From assembly GCA_002706985.1 (NCBI GenBank), contig PAKP01000076.1, positions 1 through 61,298 on the forward strand: a stretch of DNA of 61,298 nucleotides. Reading direction: 5' to 3'. The notes beneath the pieces were generated by a model that was not told the DNA's origin, did not search any database, and was given only the letters and a program-made list of their open reading frames with translations. Below, piece after piece: positions 24,758-32,394 of this stretch. The stretch comes from Sneathiella sp. GTDB lineage: Bacteria; Pseudomonadota; Alphaproteobacteria; Sneathiellales; Sneathiellaceae. Every line of letters starts with the position of its first letter. Within the stretch, counting starts at the first letter, position 1. The position numbers and the translations under genes were made by a program.

Positions 24758-24943
24758 TGGCCTGATTGCTCTTTCGATCAGCCATGCGAGCTGTTGCTGC
24801 AGGGCCCTCCAGTTTTCGAAAATATCAAAAAAATCAATGCATGGTCTTTCATTTCATCGGCAACGGTTGTAAATCTAGCGGCAGTCACTCCGGGACTGGT
24901 CCGGATAGAAAGCACTGTCTTGAACTCCGAAGGGGGAAGTATA

Positions 24944-25351
24944 ATGAAACAGTTTTATAAAATAGCGATGGTCGCCGCCCTCGCGGTTCTGCTCAGCGGC
25001 TGCTTCGGGCGTGTTCAGCCTGTTTATAATGCCGAGGCGAACCCGGTTCCGGTCAAGCTTCAGGAAACATCGCTCGATAACATCGGCACGATCATCCAGA
25101 CATCCGCCATCAACCGCGGCTGGGTCGTCAGCGATGTCCAGCCGGGCAAGATGAAGGCGACCCTGCGCAACCGCACCCATGTGGCCGTTATCGAGATCAC
25201 CTATACCAAGACGAATTACTCCATCAATTATGTCTCCAGTGTCGATCTGCTCTATGACGGGGAGAAAATCCACCGGAACTACAACAAATGGATCCGGACC
25301 CTGCAGAACGACATCAACAAGAACCTGAACGTCGCGTCGCTTAACGCGTAG
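24944..25351 (+). CDS. Small lipoprotein leading the aryl polyene operon
   Basis: A 135-residue lipoprotein: signal peptide MKQFYKIAMVAALAVLLSGC with the lipobox Cys at 20. The mature part pairs an alpha helix (IGTIIQTSAINRGWVVSDV) with beta strands (KMKATLRNRTHVAVIEITY) and ends in a helix. I do not know its function. AGGGGGAAG supports the start. It ends 9 nt before the chain length factor gene, so it is probably the first gene of the 15-kb aryl polyene operon. It may help envelope delivery of the pigment lipid. Confidence 0.85.
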   Translation: MKQFYKIAMVAALAVLLSGCFGRVQPVYNAEANPVPVKLQETSLDNIGTIIQTSAINRGWVVSDVQPGKMKATLRNRTHVAVIEITYTKTNYSINYVSSVDLLYDGEKIHRNYNKWIRTLQNDINKNLNVASLNA

Positions 25352-25360
25352 GGACGAGGA

Positions 25361-26098
25361 GTGGATAGCGGGGTTTCCTTCGCGGTTCAGCGATGGGCCG
25401 CCTGGGCGCCGGAACTGAACAGCCCGGCGGCCTGGCAGGACTGGGCCGCAGGGAATGCCGATATTCCCGACACCGACGATGCGCCCGACGTGCGCGACCT
25501 GCCTGCAGGACTGCGCCGTCGGCTCTCACGGATCGGCAAAATCGCCCTGCGCGTGGCCATGGATGTCGGTACGGAAGACGAGCCCCGCGTCGTTTTCAGT
25601 TCGCGCAACGGCAATGTCACCCAGATGCTCTCCCTCCTGCAGAGCATGTCGGTGGATGAACCGATCTCCCCTACCGGATTCGGCATGTCCGTCCATAATT
25701 CACTGGCCGGGATGCTCTCCATTATCTCGAAAAACCGGGAATCCCACACCGCCATCGCGGCGGGCGAGGAAAGCCTGTGCCTTGGCGTGATCGAGGCCCT
25801 GACATGGTTGCAGGAGGATCCGTCGACGCCGGTCCTGCTGTTGCATTGCGATGAAAAGCTGCCCGAATTCTATGCCCCGTTTCAGGAACCAGAGACGCCG
25901 GTCTGCGCCCTCGGGCTGCTGCTCTCGGCGGCAGGGGATGAGGGGGAGGCGGGCTATCGCTTTGGGTTCGACGGTACGCCGACACGCGCCGCAACAGGCG
26001 ATCCCCTGCAGAGTTTCATCCGTTTCCTCTTGCGGGGAGAGGCCGCCTGGAACTGGTCCGGCGCCGAGGGCGACTGGTGGTGCCGCCGTCATGCTTGA
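25361..26098 (+). CDS. apeC: Aryl polyene chain length factor (beta-ketoacyl synthase-like, no catalytic Cys)
   Basis: A 245-residue ketosynthase-like protein of the chain-length-factor family (PF13723). The thiolase-fold segment VVFSSRNGNVTQMLSLLQ and TGFGMSVHNSLAGMLSII are visible. Where a ketosynthase carries its Cys, this protein reads TAIAAGEESLCLG, so it is not itself a condensing enzyme. In aryl polyene systems such a subunit (ApeC) pairs with the ketosynthase ApeO and helps set chain length. The start is GTG with GAGGA just before it. It overlaps the acyltransferase gene by 8 nt. Confidence 0.88.
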   Translation: MDSGVSFAVQRWAAWAPELNSPAAWQDWAAGNADIPDTDDAPDVRDLPAGLRRRLSRIGKIALRVAMDVGTEDEPRVVFSSRNGNVTQMLSLLQSMSVDEPISPTGFGMSVHNSLAGMLSIISKNRESHTAIAAGEESLCLGVIEALTWLQEDPSTPVLLLHCDEKLPEFYAPFQEPETPVCALGLLLSAAGDEGEAGYRFGFDGTPTRAATGDPLQSFIRFLLRGEAAWNWSGAEGDWWCRRHA

Positions 26099-26864
26099 GC
26101 GTCTGAACTATGTCTGGCGATTGTTCGGCACAGGCCTTGCCTTTTCGATGTTCGGCATCGGCGGTATTTTCATGACGATTTTCGTCTTTCCCGCAATCGC
26201 CTTCTTCACCCGCGATGAGGAGACGCGAATCCGGCGCGTGCGGCGGACGATTTATCACGCGTTTCGGGGATTCGTCTATTTTTTGCGGGTCGGCGGCATC
26301 ATCGATTCCCGTTTTCACGAGACCGAGAAGCTGAAAGACTGCCGCGGCGCGCTGATCATTGCCAATCACCCGTCCTTGCTGGATACGGTGTTCCTGATGT
26401 CGCGCATGCCGGACGTGCAATGCATCATCAAGCATGAACTCTGGAGCAATCCCTACATGGGCGGGGTGATGCGCGCGGCGGGCTATATCCGCAATGACGG
26501 TGATGCGGAAACCATGCTGCAACAATGCGAAAAAGCCCTGAAAAGCGGGCAGAATATCCTCGTTTTTCCCGAAGGAACCCGCTCGGTTCCGGGGCAGGAA
26601 CTAAAATTCCAGCGCGGCGTCGCCAACATTGCGACATTTTTTAATGCTCCAATACAGCTTGTGATTATAAAATGCGAGCCATCGACACTGACGAAAGGGA
26701 GTCCGTGGTATGAAATCCCGCCCCGTCAGGCCCGATTTGATATAACCTTTCATGAACAACTGGACATGCACGGTTATCTGAGGCATGAACCGAGGTCATT
26801 GAAGGTTCGCAAGCTCACGCGAGAGCTTGAACAATATTACGTTGGAAAACTTTGCAATGAATGA
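26091..26864 (+). CDS. apeD: 1-acyl-sn-glycerol-3-phosphate acyltransferase-like protein (aryl polyene cluster)
   Basis: A 257-residue membrane acyltransferase (PlsC family). An N-terminal membrane segment (LAFSMFGIGGIFMTIFVFPA) is followed by a divergent HX4D-type motif in IIANHPSLLDTVFLMSR (NHPSLLD) and the FPEGTRS motif. It would transfer an acyl or aryl polyene chain to a glycerol-type lipid at the inner membrane. It sits between the chain length factor and the first carrier protein, overlapping both by 8 nt, as in known aryl polyene clusters. Confidence 0.9.
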   Translation: MLERLNYVWRLFGTGLAFSMFGIGGIFMTIFVFPAIAFFTRDEETRIRRVRRTIYHAFRGFVYFLRVGGIIDSRFHETEKLKDCRGALIIANHPSLLDTVFLMSRMPDVQCIIKHELWSNPYMGGVMRAAGYIRNDGDAETMLQQCEKALKSGQNILVFPEGTRSVPGQELKFQRGVANIATFFNAPIQLVIIKCEPSTLTKGSPWYEIPPRQARFDITFHEQLDMHGYLRHEPRSLKVRKLTRELEQYYVGKLCNE

Positions 26865-27126
26865 TTTTGAGCAGGAAATTAAGAAACTGGTGATCAAGAC
26901 CCTCAATCTTGAGGATATCACGCCCGAGGAGATTGACAGCGAGGAGCGGCTGTTCGTCGACGGTCTGGGACTTGATTCAATTGATGCGCTGGAACTCGGT
27001 GTTGCCATCCAGAAGACCTATGGCATCAAGATCAACGCCAAGAACGAAGACCTGAAAGAGCATTTCGCCTCCGTCCGCAGCCTTGCCAGCTTTATCAGAT
27101 CCGAAAGGAAGGAGCTGGGCGCATGA
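26857..27126 (+). CDS. apeE: Acyl carrier protein 1 (aryl polyene)
   Basis: An 89-residue carrier protein with the phosphopantetheine site Ser41 in GLGLDSIDALELGVAI. It carries the growing polyene or the aryl starter. The ATG at 26857 overlaps the acyltransferase stop by 8 nt, and the gene overlaps the second carrier gene by 4 nt. A pair of dissimilar carrier proteins is typical of aryl polyene clusters, and the symbol follows that order. Confidence 0.92.
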   Translation: MNDFEQEIKKLVIKTLNLEDITPEEIDSEERLFVDGLGLDSIDALELGVAIQKTYGIKINAKNEDLKEHFASVRSLASFIRSERKELGA

Positions 27127-27368
27127 CCCGAGACGAAGTCTATGAAAAGCTCCGCGAGTATCTGGAAGATATGTTCGAGGTGCCGCCGGAACTGATTTCC
27201 GAGGAGGCGCAGCTTTATGAGGATCTTGATCTCGACAGCATCGATGCCGTCGATCTGGTGGTCAAGCTGCAGGACCTGACAGGCAAGAAGATTCCACCTG
27301 ACGAATTCCGCACCGTGCGGTCGGTTGGCGATGTGGTGGACCGGGTTCATGCCCTCCTGGCGGCGTAA
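27123..27368 (+). CDS. apeF: Acyl carrier protein 2 (aryl polyene)
   Basis: An 81-residue carrier protein with Ser39 in DLDLDSIDAVDLVVKL as the attachment site. It is more acidic than the first carrier. In characterised systems the two carriers divide the roles of starter loading and chain extension; which does which here cannot be read. Its end overlaps the next membrane protein gene by 20 nt. Confidence 0.92.
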   Translation: MTRDEVYEKLREYLEDMFEVPPELISEEAQLYEDLDLDSIDAVDLVVKLQDLTGKKIPPDEFRTVRSVGDVVDRVHALLAA

Positions 27369-27927
27369 GCTTCGGCCACTGGACCTGCTGTTTGTCCTGA
27401 TCAGTCTCACATACCCGTTTGTCGTTTATTTCGGTCTGGTACATTTCCCGCCGCTGACCGTAGGTCTGGCGCTGGTGGTTTTTCTGGTGCTGCGCCTCTT
27501 GTTGCAGCGGCAACGCCGTGCCCAGCGCTCGGAATTCGGCATCTATGTCGCCGTCGTCATGGCGATTGTCCTGCTGCTGAGCGTGAACGAGCTGCTGGCG
27601 ATCAAGGCCTATCCGGTCCTGATCAGCCTGTCCTTCGCCTTCCTCTTTGGTTACTCCTTGCTCAACCCGCCGCCGATTATAGAACGCTTCGCCCGCATGA
27701 TGGAGGGGGAGCTGGATGAGCAGGCCATCCGCTACACCCGCAATGTCACCGTGGCATGGGTCGTCTTTTTCCTGCTGAATGCGGCCGTGTCGCTCTGGAC
27801 GGCGCTTTATGCCGATCTCGAAATCTGGACCCTCTATAACGGCTTCATTTCCTATATCCTGATCGGCCTGATGTTCGGCGGGGAGTTCCTTCTCCGCCAG
27901 TTTGTGAAACGTAAAAAAGTGAGTTGA
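27349..27927 (+). CDS. apeG: COG4648 membrane protein (aryl polyene cluster)
   Basis: A 192-residue integral membrane protein with about five hydrophobic segments, for example PLDLLFVLISLTYPFVVYFG, FGIYVAVVMAIVLLLSV and VTVAWVVFFLLNAAVSLW. It matches the conserved membrane protein of aryl polyene clusters, whose function is unknown. The ATG at 27349 (MPSWRRKLRP) is chosen; an upstream ATG at 27325 lies further inside the carrier gene. It is followed after 3 nt by the ligase gene. Confidence 0.85.
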   Translation: MPSWRRKLRPLDLLFVLISLTYPFVVYFGLVHFPPLTVGLALVVFLVLRLLLQRQRRAQRSEFGIYVAVVMAIVLLLSVNELLAIKAYPVLISLSFAFLFGYSLLNPPPIIERFARMMEGELDEQAIRYTRNVTVAWVVFFLLNAAVSLWTALYADLEIWTLYNGFISYILIGLMFGGEFLLRQFVKRKKVS

Positions 27928-27930
27928 GCG

Positions 27931-29289
27931 GTGTTTGTCCTGTTATCGCAATTGCTGACCTCTAACCGGCCAGAAGAGACGCCTGTGGCGCAGGTCGCCG
28001 GTGCTATGAAGACATTCGGGGCGTTCAGGGCGGAAGTCGCGGACCTCACCGCGCGCATCCGGGCACGCGGGTGCGATCGGCTGGTGCTGGCGACGGAGAG
28101 CAGCTATGCCTTTGCCACCGGCTTCCTCGCGGGGCTACAGGCGGACTGCCGGATCATCATTCCCCCTAACGCATTGCCGGGGATGCTGGCGCATTTCGTG
28201 ACCGCGGATTGCCCGCTTCTCTCCAATATAAAGAGGGACGGCGACCTTATCCCTATTGATGGTGCGACCGGCGGCGCGGCGGCCTTCTCGACGCTCGATC
28301 CTGACCGCTGCCAGCTTGATTTCTACACCTCCGGCTCCACCGGCATGCCGAAACGGGTGCCGAAATCCCTTGCCCAGATCGAGGATGAGCTGGTCGTGCT
28401 CGATCAGACATGGGGCGACCGGCTTGCAGGGGCCGCCACCCTCGGGACGGTCAGTCACCAGCATATCTTCGGCCTGTATTTCAAATGCCTGTTGCCGCTG
28501 TGTGAAGGGCGGCTGTTCTTCCCCCAGACCTTCGAGATATGGGAGGAACTGCTCGCCGCTGCGCCGCCGGGGGCCTGCTTTGTTTCCAGCCCGGCGCATC
28601 TGACCCGCATCCCGCCCATGGACCCTTTGCCGAAGGAGAGCGCGGCGCCGGTGATTTTCACCGCCGGTGGCCCCCTCCCGTTCGAGGCGGCGCAAACGGC
28701 CGCCGCGATATTCGGGCCGATCCCGACGGAAGTTTATGGCAGCACCGAGACCGGGGGCGTCGCCCATCGCCAGCAGCGGGAACCGCGAACGCCCTTCACA
28801 CCGCTCCCCGGGATGCAGACGCGCATTGATGATCAGGGTCTGCTCAGCGTGAAATCGAGCTATACGGACGGCGGTGATTGGGACGCGACCAATGATCTCG
28901 CGGAATTGCAGCCGGATGGCGGCTTTATCCTTTCGGGCCGCGCCAACCAGTTCGTCAAGATCGAGGGCAAGCGCATTTCCCTCGCCGAGGTGGAGAAATA
29001 TCTCTCCCGCTCGGCGCTGGTGCGGGAGGCGGCGGCGTTTATCCTGGGCGGCGGACGCGAGACACTGGTCGCGGTGATCGAACTTAGCGACGCCGGATGG
29101 ACGCAGCATGCGGAAATCGGCGCCTTTCGCCTTGGCCGCGCACTCCGCCGGGAGCTTGTGCCCAACCTTGAAAATGCGGCCATGCCGAAGCGCTGGCGGT
29201 TTGTCGAACGGCTGCCCGTCAATGCCCAGGGCAAGCGCCAGCAGGTCGCGCTCAATGAGTTGTTTACGGGCGGGGACGGGGCGGATTAA
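27931..29289 (+). CDS. apeH: Aryl/acyl-activating AMP ligase (aryl polyene starter unit)
   Basis: A 452-residue ANL-type enzyme, shorter than usual. The P-loop is LDFYTSGSTGMPKRVPKSLA; EVYGSTETGG is the A5-like motif, and NQFVKIEGKRISLAEVEKYL the hinge. The catalytic Lys region is VNAQGKRQQVAL. In aryl polyene systems ApeH activates the aromatic starter (4-hydroxybenzoate or similar) and loads it on a carrier protein. The start is GTG. It sits between the membrane protein and the first dehydratase. Confidence 0.9.
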   Translation: MFVLLSQLLTSNRPEETPVAQVAGAMKTFGAFRAEVADLTARIRARGCDRLVLATESSYAFATGFLAGLQADCRIIIPPNALPGMLAHFVTADCPLLSNIKRDGDLIPIDGATGGAAAFSTLDPDRCQLDFYTSGSTGMPKRVPKSLAQIEDELVVLDQTWGDRLAGAATLGTVSHQHIFGLYFKCLLPLCEGRLFFPQTFEIWEELLAAAPPGACFVSSPAHLTRIPPMDPLPKESAAPVIFTAGGPLPFEAAQTAAAIFGPIPTEVYGSTETGGVAHRQQREPRTPFTPLPGMQTRIDDQGLLSVKSSYTDGGDWDATNDLAELQPDGGFILSGRANQFVKIEGKRISLAEVEKYLSRSALVREAAAFILGGGRETLVAVIELSDAGWTQHAEIGAFRLGRALRRELVPNLENAAMPKRWRFVERLPVNAQGKRQQVALNELFTGGDGAD

Positions 29290-29301
29290 ACTGAACGGAT
29301 C

Positions 29302-29682
29302 ATGCAGACATCCAGTGACATTCGATGGTCCGACGGCCGGACAGAGCCGGACATCTTGTCCGAGCGGCGCGAAGGCGACGTCGTCGAGCTTGAGCTCGTC
29401 GCCCGCGCGGATTTGTTTCAGTTCCAGGGGCATTTCCCGGGCGAACCTGTCCTGCCCGGCGTCGTGCAAGTCGATTGGGCGGCCCGTCTCGCCCGGCGCT
29501 ATCTCGGGATCGAGGGTGCGTTTGAAAAGATGGGCCAGATCAAGTTCGCCAAGCTGATCCTGCCGGAGCGCGCGTTAAGGCTGCGGCTGGAATGGCAGTG
29601 CGAGAAGGGACGGGTTTCCTTTCTGTTCAGCGATAACGGCGAGCTTTGCTCCTCAGGCTATTTCGTATTGGCGGACCGATGA
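29302..29682 (+). CDS. apeI: Hotdog-fold 3-hydroxyacyl-ACP dehydratase (ApeI-like)
   Basis: A 126-residue FabA/FabZ-type dehydratase. The catalytic His44 is in FQGHFPGEPVLPGVVQVDWA and the acidic partner is Asp58, as in FabA rather than the Glu of FabZ. It removes water from the 3-hydroxyacyl carrier intermediate to make each double bond of the polyene. In studied systems it works as a heterodimer with the second dehydratase (ApeP), which is also present here at 37614. It overlaps the next gene by 4 nt. Confidence 0.9.
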   Translation: MQTSSDIRWSDGRTEPDILSERREGDVVELELVARADLFQFQGHFPGEPVLPGVVQVDWAARLARRYLGIEGAFEKMGQIKFAKLILPERALRLRLEWQCEKGRVSFLFSDNGELCSSGYFVLADR

Positions 29683-31385
29683 GCCACGCCCTCGCGGCCA
29701 TCGTGCCGAGCTATAACCACTATCGGCATATCGGCGGGGTGATCGACGCCCTGAAGGCCCATGGCCTGCGTATTTTCATCATCGATGATGGCAGTGCGGA
29801 GCCCGCGAAATCCGAGCTTGCCGCGCTTGATGATCCGGCGGGCGGCGTCACACTGCACCGGCAGCCGGAGAACGGCGGCAAGGGCGCAGCGGTAATGGCG
29901 GGCTTTCGCCTTGCCGCGGCGGAGGGGTTTACCCATGCGCTGCAGATCGATGCGGACGGGCAGCATGACCTCGCGGCCCTGCCGGCGCTGATCGAGCTTG
30001 CCGCGCTCCATCCCTATACGCTGATCAGCGGCCAGCCGATCTATGACGAGACCATCCCGACATCGCGCGAAATGGCGCGCTGGATCACCCATGTATGGGT
30101 CTGGATCGAAACCCTTTCGATGGCGATTACCGACAGCATGTGCGGCTACCGGATTTATCCGCTGGCCCCGGCAATGGCGGTGATCGAGAGCGAGAGGGTT
30201 GGCCATTACATGGATTTCGACACCGAGATCATGGTGCGGATGAACTGGCGCGGGACCCCGGTCCGGATGCTGCCTATTCATGTGACCTACCCGGAGGATA
30301 ACACCTCCAACTTCCGTCTCGGCGCCGATAACTGGCTGATCACCAAGATGCATACACGGCTTGTGTTCGGAATGCTCCTGCGGCTGCCACAGATACTCCG
30401 CAATCGCAGCGGCAGGCCGCCGCAAGAGACGGCACGGCACTGGGGGCGGCTCAATGAGCGCGGGGCGGCGCTCGGCCTTAAATTCCTGCTCGGGGTCTAC
30501 CGGCTCGCGGGATGGCGTTTCTGCTGGATCTGCATGCAACCTGTCCTGCTCTATTTCTTCCTGACCGGAGGGACGCAACGCCGCGCCTCCCGCGATTACT
30601 GGCGGAGGCTCTATGCGGCGAAGGGCGAGGCGAAGGAGCCCGGGCTCGGCCAGCTCTGGCGGCATTATCAGTCCTTCGGGAAAATGGCGCTCGACAAGCT
30701 CGCCGCCTGGCATGGCCAGATCGCCAGCGAGGCCCTGATGCGGGATGATCTCGCCGTGCTGGACGACATGGTGCACCGGAATGAGGGGATGATGGTGGTC
30801 ACCTCTCATCTCGGGAATGTCGATATTCTCCGCGCCGTGGGGGCCAGCCGCGGTATCGACAATATCACCGTCTTCGCCCATACCCGCAACGCCGTGCGCT
30901 TTAACCGCCTGCTGGGCGAGGCCAACCCCGCCGCGGCCGTCGATATCATGGAGGTCGAGGATATCGGGCCCGCGACCCTGATCGAGCTGGAGGCGAAGCT
31001 GGCGGCGGGCAACTGGATCGTCATCGCGGGCGACCGCATCTCCCTTTCCGGCGGCAAGCGAATCCGTATGCTCGATTTTCTCGGCGACCCGGCACCGTTC
31101 TCAGAAGGGGCCTGGATCATGGCGGCGCTGCTCGGCTGTCCGGTCTATATCCTGCATTGCCTGCGCGAAGGAGACCGGCACCGGATTCTGTTTGAAAAAC
31201 TCACCGATCGCGTGATGCGGTCGCGCGGTGCCGACAACGGCCTCAAGGGGCCGATGACGGAATATGCGGGAATTTTGCAGGAAATCTGCCTGAAATATCC
31301 GGAACAGTGGTACAATTTCTATGACTTCTGGGCGATTCCCGAAAATTTCGGCCCGCCGGATAAAAATAACGAGGAAACAAAATGA
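29679..31385 (+). CDS. apeJ: Glycosyltransferase family 2 - LpxL-like acyltransferase fusion
   Basis: A 568-residue two-domain protein. Residues about 5-230 are a GT-A glycosyltransferase of the dolichol-phosphate type (AAIVPSYNHYRHIGGVID, FIIDDGSAEP, ENGGKGAAVMAGF, QIDADGQHDL). Residues about 280-560 are a lipid A biosynthesis-type acyltransferase (GMMVVTSHLGNVDILRAVGA with the His-x4-Asp motif; IVIAGDRISLSGGKRI). This fusion is a hallmark of aryl polyene clusters and would attach sugar and acyl groups so the pigment can be anchored in the outer membrane. The ATG at 29679 overlaps the dehydratase stop; the frame is open 11 codons upstream. Confidence 0.93.
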   Translation: MSHALAAIVPSYNHYRHIGGVIDALKAHGLRIFIIDDGSAEPAKSELAALDDPAGGVTLHRQPENGGKGAAVMAGFRLAAAEGFTHALQIDADGQHDLAALPALIELAALHPYTLISGQPIYDETIPTSREMARWITHVWVWIETLSMAITDSMCGYRIYPLAPAMAVIESERVGHYMDFDTEIMVRMNWRGTPVRMLPIHVTYPEDNTSNFRLGADNWLITKMHTRLVFGMLLRLPQILRNRSGRPPQETARHWGRLNERGAALGLKFLLGVYRLAGWRFCWICMQPVLLYFFLTGGTQRRASRDYWRRLYAAKGEAKEPGLGQLWRHYQSFGKMALDKLAAWHGQIASEALMRDDLAVLDDMVHRNEGMMVVTSHLGNVDILRAVGASRGIDNITVFAHTRNAVRFNRLLGEANPAAAVDIMEVEDIGPATLIELEAKLAAGNWIVIAGDRISLSGGKRIRMLDFLGDPAPFSEGAWIMAALLGCPVYILHCLREGDRHRILFEKLTDRVMRSRGADNGLKGPMTEYAGILQEICLKYPEQWYNFYDFWAIPENFGPPDKNNEETK

Positions 31386-31792
31386 TATCCGCCGATATTA
31401 CAGTCAAATGTCAGTTCTATGACCTTGACCCCATGGGCATCGCCTGGCACGGGAACTATCCGCGCTTCTTCGAGCAGGCCCGCTGTGCCCTGCTTGACAA
31501 GATCGATTACAACTATGACCAGATGCGCGAGAGCGGCTATGCCTGGCCGATCGTCGATATGCGGATCAAATATGTGCGCTCTTTGCGGTTCGGGCAGGAG
31601 GTGACTGTGACGGCGACGCTCGTCGAATATGAAAACCGCCTGAAAATCAATTACCTGATCACCGATGTAGATACCGGCGAGAAATTAACCCAGGGATTTA
31701 CAATTCAGGTGGCAATTGATAATACCGCCGAAGAGATGTTATTTCAGTCTCCACCTGTTCTTTACCAAAAAGTTGAAGCCCTGCTGTGCTAA
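31382..31792 (+). CDS. apeK: Acyl-CoA/4-hydroxybenzoyl-CoA-type thioesterase
   Basis: A 136-residue hotdog thioesterase. The family's active-site block is CQFYDLDPMGIAWHGNYPRF, with the catalytic Asp followed by the GIAWHGNY helix. It may release the finished polyene acid or clear stalled chains from the carriers. It overlaps the fusion gene upstream by 4 nt and the LolA-like gene by 7 nt. Confidence 0.9.
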   Translation: MISADITVKCQFYDLDPMGIAWHGNYPRFFEQARCALLDKIDYNYDQMRESGYAWPIVDMRIKYVRSLRFGQEVTVTATLVEYENRLKINYLITDVDTGEKLTQGFTIQVAIDNTAEEMLFQSPPVLYQKVEALLC

Positions 31793-32394
31793 GAGTCATT
31801 TGCCTGTTGATATCCGTCGCGCTCCTCGCGTCCTCCGTTGCGGTCCGCGCCGCGCCGCTCACCCTCGGCGAGGGGGAAGCGTTGATGGGCCGGTTCCAGC
31901 AGGAGCGCTACCTGCGCGGCTTCGACAAGCCGATCCGCTCCTCGGGTGAATTTTTCCTGCTGCCGAAGGACGCGCTGATCTGGCAGACGGAAACCCCCTT
32001 TGACAGCCGCATGGTCATCGATAAGGAAGGGCTCAGCCAGGGCATGAACGGCGCCGAGGTGACCCGGCTCGGTTTCAAGCAGTTTCCGGCCTTCAAGCTG
32101 CTGCGGGATACGCTGGAGAACAGCCTGAGCGGCAACTGGGCACCGCTAGAGGAAATGGCGGGCGCAAAGCTGCAGCCGTCGGAGGAGCAGTTTTCGCTGC
32201 GCTTCTCGCCGAAAGACAGCGGCCTCTCGCTTCCCTTCGCCTATCTCAATTTCAGGATCAGCGACTTTCTCGATGTCGTGGAAATCGTCAAGAGCAATGG
32301 CGACCGCGATGTCATCACCTTCTCCGATCAACGCATTGCCCCGGTCGAGACTGTCACCGAGGCGGAACGCGCGGCGCGGAAAAATCCGTCATGA
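31786..32394 (+). CDS. apeL: LolA-like outer membrane lipoprotein carrier protein (aryl polyene cluster)
   Basis: A 202-residue periplasmic protein with signal peptide LRVICLLISVALLASSVAVR ending near AAPLT. The body is LolA-like: GRFQQERYLRGFDKPIRSSG, then GEFFLLPKDALIWQTETPF and the C-terminal strand VVEIVKSNGDRDVITFSDQR. LolA proteins ferry lipidated cargo across the periplasm, so this paralogue probably carries the aryl polyene lipid to the outer membrane. The start is GTG inside the thioesterase gene. Confidence 0.88.
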   Translation: MLRVICLLISVALLASSVAVRAAPLTLGEGEALMGRFQQERYLRGFDKPIRSSGEFFLLPKDALIWQTETPFDSRMVIDKEGLSQGMNGAEVTRLGFKQFPAFKLLRDTLENSLSGNWAPLEEMAGAKLQPSEEQFSLRFSPKDSGLSLPFAYLNFRISDFLDVVEIVKSNGDRDVITFSDQRIAPVETVTEAERAARKNPS

